DNA of 64,000 nucleotides from Ardenticatenaceae bacterium (GTDB lineage: Bacteria > Chloroflexota > Anaerolineae > Promineifilales > Promineifilaceae). Position numbers and translations under genes: made by a program. The notes under the pieces are model-generated. The model ran no database searches. It was not told where the DNA came from and saw only the letters and a program-made list of their open reading frames with translations. This document shows, piece by piece, positions 15,740-24,337 of this stretch. The number at the start of each line of letters is the position of its first letter. Position 1 is the stretch's first letter. The DNA lies in assembly GCA_020634395.1 (NCBI GenBank), contig JACKBU010000011.1:1-64000 (forward strand), written 5' to 3'.

Positions 15740-17395
15740 CTACTGCAGTTGATAATCCCAGCCGAAGTTGACGGGGAATGCCTGATCGCCTGCGGACAGG
15801 GTGATTTCCTGGTACCAGATGCCGGGCGCGGGAAAGGTCCAGTTGCCGGGCAGCAAAATGGCGGCATTGCCGTTGGCCGCGGCATCCATAAAGACGCAGA
15901 AGGTGCCGCCGGAAAGATGCCGGAAGGTGTAACGGCCGTTGCTGTCTGTCACGGCCATGTTCATGGCGGTCATCGGTCCGTTGCTGCACGGCCCGGCCTG
16001 CAGCTGCAAGGTCACGCCGCTGATGTAGGTTTCGTTGGGTTCGATCATGCCGTCGGCGCGGTAGCCGCCGTAACCGTCGGAGACGCAGCTGCCATCCACC
16101 GTGGGAATGCCATCCTGCCCTACGGACACATAGCAAAAGTCGTTCCACAGGTAGCCGCTGATGGTGGCCTGGCGCACGGCCGTATGCAGATTGATGTTGT
16201 TCACAGCCTGGCCGCTGCTTACTGTGACGGTCAGGACGTCTTCCAGACCCTCCGGCCCTTTCAGGCCGACGCAGTAGCTGCCGTTAAATTCGCCGGCGAG
16301 GGTGTACACGCCGTTGGCCATCGAGAAAGTTGTAGCATAAGGCGCTGCCGCTACCTGGCAGGCCGTGCCGGGAATGAGCCACACTTCGGCGTTGCCCACG
16401 CCAGGCTCGCCGGCGTCGTAAGAACCGTTTTGGTTCGTGTCCTCGTAGATGAGGCCGGAAACGGTGGTGGGTGCGGACCAGACCGGCGGCCAGGTGACGG
16501 CGACGTTGGTCAGCTGCTGGTTGTTGCTCAGCGCCAGGCTGGACTGCCCGACTGTCGTGCTGCCATCGGTGCCAAACAGGCAGTAGCTGCCGGCGAACAG
16601 GCCATCGAAGCGGAAACGGCCGTTCCCATCGGTGACGGTGGTGCCCAGCACGGCCTGGCATTCCGGCGTGGTCGCCAGGGTGATGGTGACACCGGCCAGC
16701 AATTCGTTGGCGTCGGCCACGTTGTTCTGGTTCTTGTCTTGCCAGGCATAGCCGCTGATGCTGCTCTGGCCGACCTGCGCCCCGGGCACGACGATTTTGA
16801 CCCACAAGGGGGAGTTGCTGCGCCCGACGCCAAAGGCGGCGCCGCCGGGATTCACCAGCTTCCAATCGCCCTGGTAGGTGTCTGGCGCGGCCGGAGCCAC
16901 CAGGCTGACGCTTAAGTCGATGGTTTGGCCGGGGGCCACGATTTGCGCCAGCGGGAAGTGGTTGGTGATGGCGCCCAGCAGGTGGCCGCCGGCGTGGGTG
17001 AGCTGGTAACGGCCGTCCCACGTGCAGGTGCCGCTGTTGCGCACGCGCCAGGTCTTAATGAAGCCGGTGTTGGCCGACACCTGGCTGTTGTCCGGGATGG
17101 TGACGTCGGCGATGAAAGTGGCGGCGTCGGTGCAGTGCGTGCCGGTTTGAGTGGTCTGGGTGGCGGGCACGGCCGTGGCCGGAAGGGCTGTGGCTGTGGC
17201 CGGGCGGGTTGCCGTAACGGTGACGGTGGGCACGGCTGTGGCGGTGGCGGTGGCTGTGGGGGAAACGGCCGTGGGGGCAACCAGAGTTACCACGGCGGTG
17301 GGTACACCGCCCGTGCCTGTCGAGCCGTCGGTAAGCGAGCAGGCCGACAAAACGATCAGCACTATAATAAGAAGGAAGGCGAGTTTTTGTTTCAT
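15740..17395 (-). CDS. Lipoprotein with FW (NBR1-like) and SdrD-like domains
   Basis: A 551-residue secreted lipoprotein. A hydrophobic signal ends in the lipobox LSAC with lipidated Cys19. A Thr/Ala/Val/Pro-rich linker (about 25-85) is followed by a domain with four spaced tryptophans (KTW, CTW, GDW, PLW; about 87-200). This matches the FW domain first known from the autophagy receptor NBR1 and common in Chloroflexota. Three SdrD B-like or carboxypeptidase-regulatory-like modules follow, each opening with SGYAWQDKNQN-, SGLIYEDTNQN- or SGYLWNDF-type sequences. AGGAGA supports the start at 17395. A cell-surface adhesive or structural role is inferred. Confidence 0.8.
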   Translation of the reverse strand: MKQKLAFLLIIVLIVLSACSLTDGSTGTGGVPTAVVTLVAPTAVSPTATATATAVPTVTVTATRPATATALPATAVPATQTTQTGTHCTDAATFIADVTIPDNSQVSANTGFIKTWRVRNSGTCTWDGRYQLTHAGGHLLGAITNHFPLAQIVAPGQTIDLSVSLVAPAAPDTYQGDWKLVNPGGAAFGVGRSNSPLWVKIVVPGAQVGQSSISGYAWQDKNQNNVADANELLAGVTITLATTPECQAVLGTTVTDGNGRFRFDGLFAGSYCLFGTDGSTTVGQSSLALSNNQQLTNVAVTWPPVWSAPTTVSGLIYEDTNQNGSYDAGEPGVGNAEVWLIPGTACQVAAAPYATTFSMANGVYTLAGEFNGSYCVGLKGPEGLEDVLTVTVSSGQAVNNINLHTAVRQATISGYLWNDFCYVSVGQDGIPTVDGSCVSDGYGGYRADGMIEPNETYISGVTLQLQAGPCSNGPMTAMNMAVTDSNGRYTFRHLSGGTFCVFMDAAANGNAAILLPGNWTFPAPGIWYQEITLSAGDQAFPVNFGWDYQLQ

Positions 17396-17547
17396 GGTTA
17401 TTCTCCTAAAAGCTAGCTGGCCGCCGCCTGGCGGGACGACGAAGCCCTCCGCTGGCGGCCTTACACAATGTATTCGCCGTTGGACGGCGAAATGTAACAC
17501 TTTTTCGACCCAGGCAGTTCAAATGATTGATTCGGCAGGAAATCATG

Positions 17548-17663
17548 CTTCGTGAGTTATTCCTAAGGCTTCGTCAATCGTTCCTAACGCTTCGTCAATC
17601 GTTCCTAAGGCTTTGTGAGCCACTCCTAACGTTTCTTGAACGGTTCCTGGAGCCTTCTCAAGG
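17548..17663. repeat. 21-bp tandem repeat array 2 (short, degenerate)
   Basis: About five and a half units of 21 bp begin at 17548, 17569, 17590, 17611, 17632 and 17653. The unit is CTTCGTCAATCGTTCCTAAG plus one base, with increasing divergence to the right. In-frame TGA codons interrupt it, so it is not coding. It lies upstream of the copper operon. In register it resembles array 1 (CCTAAGGCTTCG against CCGAAGGCCTCG). Confidence 0.75.
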
Positions 17664-18005
17664 ATTTCTGTAATAAATCGTCACTATTCTCTTGTCTGTG
17701 GATGATGATAGAGAAACGGCCGTTTCAAAAGCGTTTGGAGACTGTCAAAAATCCGGGTTTATTTGTGTGTTGGCTGGCGCCGGCGACGCGGTTTATCGCT
17801 GGGCGGCGAGTTTGGCTCGATTCTTCCGTATAAACTACGGGAAAAGGGCCTTATTTGCGGATATACACGGAGTCAGAGACGGCCGTGATTTCAGGGTAGA
17901 ATACGCTTCATAAGAATCAGCGAATGTGTTTAGATAATAGAATGGGGTCCAGGGAGCTCACTATATTCACTGCTGGCATAAACTTCACATCTTGGAGGTA
18001 AACAA
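17664..18005. other. Leader region of the copper operon
   Basis: About 340 bp with two ACGGCCGT motifs (near 17716 and 17879) and no convincing reading frame. GGAGGT immediately before 18006 serves the first gene. I could not identify a clear promoter or a CopY/CsoR-type operator by eye. Confidence 0.5.
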
Positions 18006-18545
18006 ATGAATCATCTTGATATTCCCCGGCGGTATGCTTACTTTAGCTTGCTGATTGGCTTGCTGTTGTTGTTTGTTTTAGCTGGGCTGGCCGCCTGCTC
18101 TGCTACAAGCGGCAGCGATGGCGCTATGGAGGGAATGGACGCCCCCACGGATGCCGGCGATATGTCGGGCATGGACCATGAAATGGATCATACTGAAGAT
18201 ATGACCGGCATGGAAATGGACGGCGTGGGTCACGATGCGGAAGCACGCCGTTTTGTGCCCAATGATGGGGCGGTGGTACACATCATGTCGCCGGCAGATG
18301 GCGCTGTCTATAAGAGCAGTGACGACGTGCCGGTGATGATTGAAACGACGAACTTTACCGTTGGTGATGAGGGCAAGCACTGGCACATCTATCTGGACGG
18401 CAGCCCGACGATGGTGATGGGCGGTACTTCGTTCGTGCTGCAAAATCTCTCACCAGGCGAACACGAGATTGAGGTGTTTTTGTCGTTGGCTACACACGAA
18501 GACCTGGAACAGGGTGATAAAGTAATCATTGTAGTGGAAGAATAA
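18006..18545 (+). CDS. Met/His-rich lipoprotein, putative copper binding
   Basis: A 179-residue lipoprotein of unknown family. A signal segment ends at the lipobox LAAC (Cys31). Residues about 40-75 are rich in methionine, histidine and aspartate, with spaced M-x-M, M-D-H and M-x-x-M groups that suit Cu(I)/Cu(II) binding. The remaining domain (about 85-178) is beta-rich, contains HIMSPADGAVY and GKHWHIYLDG, and resembles small extracytoplasmic beta-sandwich domains. It begins a run with copC and a copC-copD fusion 23 bp downstream, which supports delivery of copper to those proteins. Start set by GGAGGT. Confidence 0.7.
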   Translation: MNHLDIPRRYAYFSLLIGLLLLFVLAGLAACSATSGSDGAMEGMDAPTDAGDMSGMDHEMDHTEDMTGMEMDGVGHDAEARRFVPNDGAVVHIMSPADGAVYKSSDDVPVMIETTNFTVGDEGKHWHIYLDGSPTMVMGGTSFVLQNLSPGEHEIEVFLSLATHEDLEQGDKVIIVVEE

Positions 18546-18568
18546 AGATTTTATGGTATTACAGAAGC

Positions 18569-19096
18569 ATGAAAGCTAAAGTTTCCCGGTTAAGTTACGT
18601 TTTATGGGTCTTTTTGCTGATGGGCGGCTGGGTAACGGCCGTTTCTGCCCACGATGCCGTCATTACCAAATCATCCCCCGCCAATGGCGAAGTGCTGAGC
18701 GAATCGCCAGACCAGGTGGTAGCCTGGTTCACCGAGGAACTCATCAGCGGCGAAAGCACGATGAAGGTTTTTGACGCCCAGGGCAAACAGCGCGACAACG
18801 GCGATGGCGGCGTGGACCTCACCGACCCTGACCATGCGTCGATGATTGTCACGCTGCCGCCGCTGCCCGATGGTTCGTACACGGTGCAGTGGCACGCCGT
18901 TTTGGTAGACGGCGATGCCAGCGACGGCGCTTTCGCTTTTGCCGTGGGGGATAGCCAGCCTGTTGTGCAGTCGGCGGCCCCGGCAAGCAGCAGTGGTGTG
19001 CCGATTGGCTGGCTGGCTGTTATTTTGGGTGTAACGGCCGTCATCCTGGCCGTAGCCGGTTATTTTTGGCGGCGCCCTAGCAAAAGCTCCATGTGA
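18569..19096 (+). CDS. copC: CopC-domain copper resistance protein, membrane anchored
   Basis: A 175-residue protein with signal peptide cleaved to give an N-terminal histidine (SA-HDAV), the copper ligand position of CopC. The CopC beta-barrel covers about 27-130 (SSPANGEVL, VVAWFTEEL, YTVQWHAVLVDGD). The downstream DGH histidine of canonical CopC is an aspartate here, so the site may be altered. A C-terminal membrane helix (about 147-167) followed by RRPSKS anchors it with the domain outside. It is 23 bp after the lipoprotein gene and touches the next gene without a gap. Confidence 0.85.
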   Translation: MKAKVSRLSYVLWVFLLMGGWVTAVSAHDAVITKSSPANGEVLSESPDQVVAWFTEELISGESTMKVFDAQGKQRDNGDGGVDLTDPDHASMIVTLPPLPDGSYTVQWHAVLVDGDASDGAFAFAVGDSQPVVQSAAPASSSGVPIGWLAVILGVTAVILAVAGYFWRRPSKSSM

Positions 19097-20986
19097 ATGC
19101 ACCGTAGATTCGCCATAAAGCACATTTACCAGATAGGGCTGGCTCTGGCGGTAACGCTGGTGGCCGGCCTTGTTTTGGTGCACCAGGCTTCGGCCCACGC
19201 CTTCCTGCTGCGTTCAGACCCGCCGGCCAACGCCATTCTGCCGGAATCTCCCCCGGCCATGCGCCTCTGGTTTAATGAGGTCATCTCGCCGGGGTTTAGT
19301 CAGGCCCGGCTTTTGGATGCCGAAGGTCATTCCCTGCCAGTTACCGTCGAGGCCGACCCGGATGACGCCACTTTGCTCATTGTCAACTTCCCGGAGCTGG
19401 AAGATGGCGTATACAGCGTGCGCTGGAACGTCCTATCGGCAGCGGACGGCCATCCGACGCAGGGCTTGGTGGTGTTTGGCGTGGGAGAAGGGGCCGATTT
19501 GGGGACGGCAACGGCCGTGGTGCAGGATACGGCCGTGCCCTGGCCAGATCCTATCTTACGTTGGCTAAATTTCGTCTTGCTGGCCGGGTTAGTCGGCTGT
19601 TTTGCTGTGGCCTTCCTGGTACTTGATCCGGCCGTTTACCCGCCGGACATTGCTGCGGTGCAGCACGCCGCCCAGCGGCGCATCTTGCGCCTGGCCTGGT
19701 GGTGCGGCGTGGCCGCGCTGCTGTTGGGTGTGGTGTGGGCTGGCTGGCAGGCAATTTTATTATCAAACACGCTGGCCAGCGGAGCTTCCGTTTCCTCTAT
19801 TGCCTGGCAGTGGCTCAGCCAGACGCGCCTGGGGTATTTGTGGTGGCTGCGCCAGGGTTTATTGGCGCTGATTCTCGTCTGCCTGTGGCCGCTGCGGCGC
19901 AATCTGGCGGGCACGGCCGTGCCGCAATCCCGTGTGCTCCTTTCCCTGACGACCCTGTTGCTGTTGGCTTTGCTGCTGGCACAGTCCCTGACCAGTCACG
20001 CAGCGGCGTTGGCGCGGCAAACGGCCGTGGCCATCGTGTCCGACACGTTACATTTGCTGGCTGTAAGTTTGTGGGTGGGCGGGTTGCTGGCGCTGGCCGC
20101 CGGTCTGCTGCCGCTGGTGCGCCGCCGTGAGGATTTTGCGGCATTGGTGAAGGCGGGGTGGGGACCGTTTGGGCGTCTGGCATTTTTGAGTGTGGGGGTT
20201 ATTTTTGCCACCGGCCTGTACAGCACCGGGCGAGAAGTCGCTTCGCTCGACGCCATGCTGACGAGTTTATACGGCCGTACCATCCTCCTAAAAATTGGTC
20301 TCATGCTCGTAGTGGGGCTGGTTGGCGCTACAAATTCCATGCTGATTCATCCCCGGCTGGCGGCGCCGCTGGCCCGGCTGCGCCACAAACCGGCCGGCTG
20401 GACGCCTCTGACGCCGCGCAAGTTTGCCCGGCTGATTCTGTTGGAAGTGGGTCTGGGCGTGTTGGTGTTGGGGCTGGCGGGATTGTTGACGGCCGCGCCT
20501 ACAGCGCGCGGCGGCGCTTACACCCCGGCCAGCGACGCGCCGGAAACGCTCAGCCAGCTTGTAGACGATATGATTATCACGCTGGCTATCAGTCCAAATC
20601 GGGCCGGGACCAATGTGTTCACGGTGCGAGCTGTCAGTAATCGCCGGCCTCCTCCGGCGGAGGTGCTGCGGGTCATTCTGCGGCTAACCTACCAGGATCA
20701 GGATTTGGGCCTGACATCGCTGGACCTGGAAGAGGTGGAACCGGGTTTCTACCTGATTGGCGACAATGCTTTGAATGTGGCCGGGACGTGGCACATCGAT
20801 GCGGTTGTGCGGCGGCGGGGTCTGGAAGACAGCGTGGCCCAGTTTAGCTGGGTTGTGCCGCAGTCCGGGCCGGAACGGCCGGTTGTTGTGTCTAACCAGC
20901 CGTGGGAGCCTGTGCTGACGCTGGCTGCGGCTTTGCTGCTGCTGGTGGTGATTGTAGTAACGGCCGTTCTCTTCATCACCGCCTGA
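19097..20986 (+). CDS. copD: CopC-CopD fusion, copper transport protein
   Basis: A 629-residue fusion. After a signal segment, a CopC domain (about 34-135) begins with mature-type AHAFLLRSDPPANA and retains the SAADGHPTQG histidine. About eight membrane helices of the CopD/YcnJ type follow (about 150-460). Residues about 480-600 form an extracellular beta-sandwich like the FixH/YtkA group, then a last helix. CopD proteins import copper across the membrane, with CopC supplying it. The ATG begins at the base after the copC stop, so the genes are co-translated. Confidence 0.88.
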   Translation: MHRRFAIKHIYQIGLALAVTLVAGLVLVHQASAHAFLLRSDPPANAILPESPPAMRLWFNEVISPGFSQARLLDAEGHSLPVTVEADPDDATLLIVNFPELEDGVYSVRWNVLSAADGHPTQGLVVFGVGEGADLGTATAVVQDTAVPWPDPILRWLNFVLLAGLVGCFAVAFLVLDPAVYPPDIAAVQHAAQRRILRLAWWCGVAALLLGVVWAGWQAILLSNTLASGASVSSIAWQWLSQTRLGYLWWLRQGLLALILVCLWPLRRNLAGTAVPQSRVLLSLTTLLLLALLLAQSLTSHAAALARQTAVAIVSDTLHLLAVSLWVGGLLALAAGLLPLVRRREDFAALVKAGWGPFGRLAFLSVGVIFATGLYSTGREVASLDAMLTSLYGRTILLKIGLMLVVGLVGATNSMLIHPRLAAPLARLRHKPAGWTPLTPRKFARLILLEVGLGVLVLGLAGLLTAAPTARGGAYTPASDAPETLSQLVDDMIITLAISPNRAGTNVFTVRAVSNRRPPPAEVLRVILRLTYQDQDLGLTSLDLEEVEPGFYLIGDNALNVAGTWHIDAVVRRRGLEDSVAQFSWVVPQSGPERPVVVSNQPWEPVLTLAAALLLLVVIVVTAVLFITA

Positions 20987-21180
20987 CTTAAGCCTGTTCC
21001 TGCCCCGTTCGTTTTTTTGTGAGAGCCATTTTCTCTTGGTGCGTACTCCCCCTTCGGCGTAATACCTTCTTCAATTCCTGATCGACAATCAGTGTTGGAC
21101 CTTAATGTTGTTGGTAACTTTGGCCCGTTAAGCTCCCTTGAAGGAGTTTGTCCTGCCTCATCAATCGGGAGGAGGAAGTC

Positions 21181-21255
21181 ATGTGTCTCCGAATCTTCCC
21201 GCGCACAGCAAGCAGAGTGAAGTTATTCAAGAGTAGTTTAGATAGACCACGTTAG
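21181..21255 (+). CDS. Possible 24-residue leader peptide
   Basis: An ATG at 21181 preceded by a strong purine-rich ribosome binding site (GGGAGGAGGAAG at 21167-21178) opens a 24-codon frame. The product is basic, with no recognisable domain. It ends 31 bp before the kinase GTG. The main support is the ribosome binding site, so it may be chance. Confidence 0.25.
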   Translation: MCLRIFPRTASRVKLFKSSLDRPR

Positions 21256-21273
21256 TTATTCCAGATTTCCTAC

Positions 21274-21279
21274 TATAAA
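21274..21279 (+). promoter_or_regulatory. Candidate -10 box of the kinase gene
   Basis: TATAAA lies 7 bp before the GTG initiation codon at 21287, and no ribosome binding site is present. That spacing would put transcription start on the start codon itself, giving a leaderless mRNA. No good -35 box is seen. Confidence 0.35.
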
Positions 21280-21286
21280 TAGTCCA

Positions 21287-23098
21287 GTGGTTACGCAGTC
21301 ATCAAGTCCTTCACGAAATCCATATTCACCCATCCGGCTTTGGGTTACCAGCGTCGTTACTATTCTGCTGCTGGTGATCATCGTTGTGATCATCTATGAG
21401 CACGTCATTGAAAAAAGCGTTGTCACTCTAACAAGCATGTTAGAAGTGGGGTTTGTTTCAATTACCGTATCACTGATTATTCCTCCGCTGCTCTATATTT
21501 TTTCGTATCGGCCGTTGCTGGCTAACATGAGCCAGCTGCAAAAAACGCAAAAGGATCTAAACCTCCTGGACGCGGCCTTGCACAGTGCCGACGACGGCAT
21601 CGTGATTACGGATAACAAGGGCAATATTGAATGGGCCAACCCTTCCTTTGCCAGGATGATGGGCGTGACCTTTGAAGAATTGAGCGGCAAGAACCTGCGT
21701 TACTACATCTCTAATCCTGCCACTCCAGGAGAGGAGCGATGGGAAACAATTCTTTCTGGGGAGATCTGGCGTGATGAGATGAGTATTTGCCATAGCGATG
21801 GGCAGACCTATGTTAAGGAACGGTACGTCGTGCCCGTGCGCAATGGGGCCAGTGAAATCTCGCATCTCATTTTTATTGAAAAGGATATCACCAGGCGGCG
21901 TCAATTGGAAAAAACGACGGCGACTTTGGCAAATGCGGCTTTGGCGCTTAACCAATCTTTGCATACGGAAGAAGTTCTGGATGTGCTGCTCGATCTGTTG
22001 ATGTCTTGTGTGTTATACGATAACGCGGCCGTTGTGCTTCTGCATCACGACGCCCGCTGGGCTATACGGGCTTACCGTGGCCCGGACTTTGAAGCAGCTT
22101 TTGGCGAGGGGAACTGTTTTATCGGGTTTGAAACCCTCAACAGCCCTCCGATTCAGACGATGCTGACGAATCGGGAAACTGTGGTTGTGCAAGACTCAGC
22201 TCTTTCGCCGGCACTGCATCCCTTGATGGAGGAAAGAAACGGCCGTAACTGGCTGGGCATTCCTCTGGTCGTCAATGGGCGGGCAATCGGATTTTGCATT
22301 CTAGATAAAGACGAACCGCACTTCTTTTCCGAGCAGCATGTTCAAATTACAGAAGCGCTGGTGAATCAGGCAGCCGGGGCAGTGGAAAATGCCATCCTTT
22401 TTGAAGAAGTCCAGACCGGACGGGAGCGGCTGAAATCACTTTCCCACCGGCTGGTAAAGGCGCAGGAGACTGAGAGGCATTACATTGCCAGGGAACTGCA
22501 CGACGAAGCGGGCCAGGCTCTGGCTTCTCTTAAAATTCAACTGCTCCTCTTATCCCACCATGCAGAAGAGCCACAGGTCATCTTAAACAAAGTGCCGGAA
22601 ATTCAGCAGCAGGTGGATGACATTTCCGAAAACCTTCATCGGCTGGCGGCCCATTTGCGGCCGGCCAGCCTGGATCATTTGGGACTGATTACGGCCCTGG
22701 CTCAGTATGTGCGGACTATCAGTGAGCAGTATGGCCTGATCGGTGAGTTTGAAGTTTGTGGTTTTAAAGAGCGGCTGGCGCCAGAGGTGGAAACGGCCGT
22801 TTACCGCATTGTACAAGAAGCCCTGACCAACGTGATCCGCCACGCCCAGGCAGGACGAGTGGATGTTTTTCTTAAGCAAAACGAAACCAATTTTGTAATC
22901 GTGGTGGAGGATGATGGGAAAGGCTTTGATCCCATCAACGTGATGACTGGCATTCTTGCCTCCGATCATTTAGGCCTTGTGGGTATTCGAGAAAGAACAG
23001 AAATGCTGGGCGGGACATTGATCCTAGATAGTTCTATTGGTAATGGAACGACATTAAAGATAGAGGTGCCATATGACAATTCGCATCTTGCTGGCTGA
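21287..23098 (+). CDS. NarL-type sensor histidine kinase (PAS, GAF, HisKA_3)
   Basis: A 603-residue membrane sensor. Two helices (about 18-38 and 52-73) are followed by a PAS domain (about 90-205), a GAF domain (about 215-375), a HisKA_3 dimerisation domain with phospho-acceptor His405 in IARELHDEAGQAL, and an HATPase domain (EALTNVIRHA, EDDGKGFDP, GLVGIRERTEMLGG). The start is GTG without a ribosome binding site. It overlaps the response regulator gene by 26 bp, so they form a cognate pair. The position between the copper operon and the multicopper oxidase locus suggests control of one or both, but the signal is unknown. Confidence 0.9.
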   Translation: MVTQSSSPSRNPYSPIRLWVTSVVTILLLVIIVVIIYEHVIEKSVVTLTSMLEVGFVSITVSLIIPPLLYIFSYRPLLANMSQLQKTQKDLNLLDAALHSADDGIVITDNKGNIEWANPSFARMMGVTFEELSGKNLRYYISNPATPGEERWETILSGEIWRDEMSICHSDGQTYVKERYVVPVRNGASEISHLIFIEKDITRRRQLEKTTATLANAALALNQSLHTEEVLDVLLDLLMSCVLYDNAAVVLLHHDARWAIRAYRGPDFEAAFGEGNCFIGFETLNSPPIQTMLTNRETVVVQDSALSPALHPLMEERNGRNWLGIPLVVNGRAIGFCILDKDEPHFFSEQHVQITEALVNQAAGAVENAILFEEVQTGRERLKSLSHRLVKAQETERHYIARELHDEAGQALASLKIQLLLLSHHAEEPQVILNKVPEIQQQVDDISENLHRLAAHLRPASLDHLGLITALAQYVRTISEQYGLIGEFEVCGFKERLAPEVETAVYRIVQEALTNVIRHAQAGRVDVFLKQNETNFVIVVEDDGKGFDPINVMTGILASDHLGLVGIRERTEMLGGTLILDSSIGNGTTLKIEVPYDNSHLAG

Positions 23099-23723
23099 CG
23101 ACCATGTTTTACTACGCGCTGGTCTTCGGGCTTTGTTGCAAACCGGCTCAGATCTAGAAGTGGTTGCCGAAGCCTCTGACGGCAACCAGGTTCTGGCTCT
23201 GGCCGAACAATACAAACCAGACGTAGTAGTTATGGACATCAGCATGCCTGGTTGCGGCGGCATTGAGGCGACCCAACTGCTAACCAAAACAATTCCTGGC
23301 GTCAACGTTCTGATCCTTACCCTGCATGAAGACAGCAGTTTGCTGCAAGAAGCGCTGCGGGTAGGTGCCTCCGGTTATATCCTGAAACGCGCCCTCGAAT
23401 CCGAGCTGATCAACGCCATACGGGCGGTGGCCCGCGGCGATATGTACGTGCATCCGGCAATGACGCGGGCGCTCTTCATTGAGGAAACGATTAAACCGGA
23501 AGGCACTGATGATGCACTTGATCCTTTAACGCCGCGCGAAGTAGAAGTGGTGCAGTTGTTGGCCAACGGCTACACTAACCGGCAGATCGCCTCCATGCTA
23601 GCTATCAGCGTGCGCACAGTGGAGAGCCATCGCTCGAACCTGATGAGCAAACTGGATCTGCACAGTCGCTCCGACCTGGTAAGGTACGCGGTCAGGAATG
23701 GCCTGCTAAACCTGGAAGTTTAA
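23073..23723 (+). CDS. NarL/FixJ-family response regulator
   Basis: A 216-residue regulator with an N-terminal receiver domain (LLADDHVLLRAGL acidic pair; phospho-acceptor Asp55 in VVMDISMPG; K in GYILKRALES) and a C-terminal LuxR-type helix-turn-helix (LTPREVEVVQLLANGYTNRQ, then ASMLAISVRTVESHRSNLM). It is translationally coupled to the preceding kinase. A terminator follows 11 bp after the stop. Likely target promoters are those of the copper or secreted oxidase genes nearby, by position only. Confidence 0.93.
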   Translation: MTIRILLADDHVLLRAGLRALLQTGSDLEVVAEASDGNQVLALAEQYKPDVVVMDISMPGCGGIEATQLLTKTIPGVNVLILTLHEDSSLLQEALRVGASGYILKRALESELINAIRAVARGDMYVHPAMTRALFIEETIKPEGTDDALDPLTPREVEVVQLLANGYTNRQIASMLAISVRTVESHRSNLMSKLDLHSRSDLVRYAVRNGLLNLEV

Positions 23724-23733
23724 GTGTGCCCCC

Positions 23734-23764
23734 TCGGCTCCGTACTTAATACGGAGCCGATTTT
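23734..23764 (+). terminator. Terminator after the response regulator
   Basis: An 11-bp perfect stem (TCGGCTCCGTA, 23734-23744, with 23750-23760) and 5-base loop precede TTTTG. Confidence 0.88.
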
Positions 23765-24040
23765 GTATTTCGTGGTTTTCCCCTACAGAATTCAATTCAA
23801 ATTTCCGTGCAGACTACACTATCGAATTTGTCTCCCATATGGTTTAATGAATAGTACCTGAGTACTGGTTCACGATTATTAGAGTTTAGAATTTGAGCTG
23901 GTTTTAGAGAAATTTATTACGGTAGTGTTTTTGAGTAGAGTCCCCATCAATTTGCTGCCCACAGCAGCGCGCGAAAACATATAAATCTGTTGCAATAGCA
24001 TCACATTGCCGCAATTTCACCGTTCTAAGGAGGTTCATTG
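23765..24040. other. AT-rich leader of the secreted-protein locus
   Basis: About 275 bp, notably AT-richer than surrounding genes, with no plausible gene. It ends in a strong ribosome binding site (AAGGAGG at 24027-24033). It probably carries the promoter of the locus that begins at 24041; I could not fix the boxes. Confidence 0.45.
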
Positions 24041-24337
24041 ATGCCTATGATTGCCCCTTGTCTGCTACTCACGTGGTCGACGGCCGTTGCCCTTTTGCTG
24101 CTCGCCGCCGGCCGCCCCGTAAAAAGTTGGCATGTTCTCAACAGTAAGTACAGAGAACTTGCCTCGTTTCCGTTTTCAGAATGTGGCCCAACGGCCGTTT
24201 TATCCCGCAGGAGCCGGAATCACAATTTACGTGCCGGTTTTGAACAAGAAATGGAGGTGCACATGAGAGTGTTTTTGTATCGTAGAAGTCATTTTAATTT
24301 TGACTGGAATCAGTTAGGAGGTCCGATTAATGCCTAA
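24041..24337 (+). CDS. Hypothetical leader ORF before the giant surface protein
   Basis: A 98-codon frame with a strong AAGGAGG ribosome binding site 7 bp before its ATG. The N-terminal 25 residues are hydrophobic like a signal peptide; the rest is basic and matches no family I know. Its stop overlaps the ATG of the next gene (24330), allowing translational coupling. An internal ATG at 24263 has its own GGAGGT, so a 24-residue product is an alternative reading. It may act only as a coupling leader. Confidence 0.4.
   Translation: MPMIAPCLLLTWSTAVALLLLAAGRPVKSWHVLNSKYRELASFPFSECGPTAVLSRRSRNHNLRAGFEQEMEVHMRVFLYRRSHFNFDWNQLGGPINA

Larger units (their letters stand above)
20987..21286. other. Intergenic region before the two-component pair
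   Basis: About 300 bp that are AT-richer than the genes. It contains a T-run near 21011-21017 downstream of copD, a possible 24-codon ORF at 21181-21255, and a -10-like TATAAA before the kinase start. Confidence 0.5.

Noticed and set aside
15594..16148. N-terminal extension of the FAD oxidase to 16148
   Set aside because: The extension is an out-of-frame reading of the upstream SdrD-like gene; AGGAGA marks the start at 15593.
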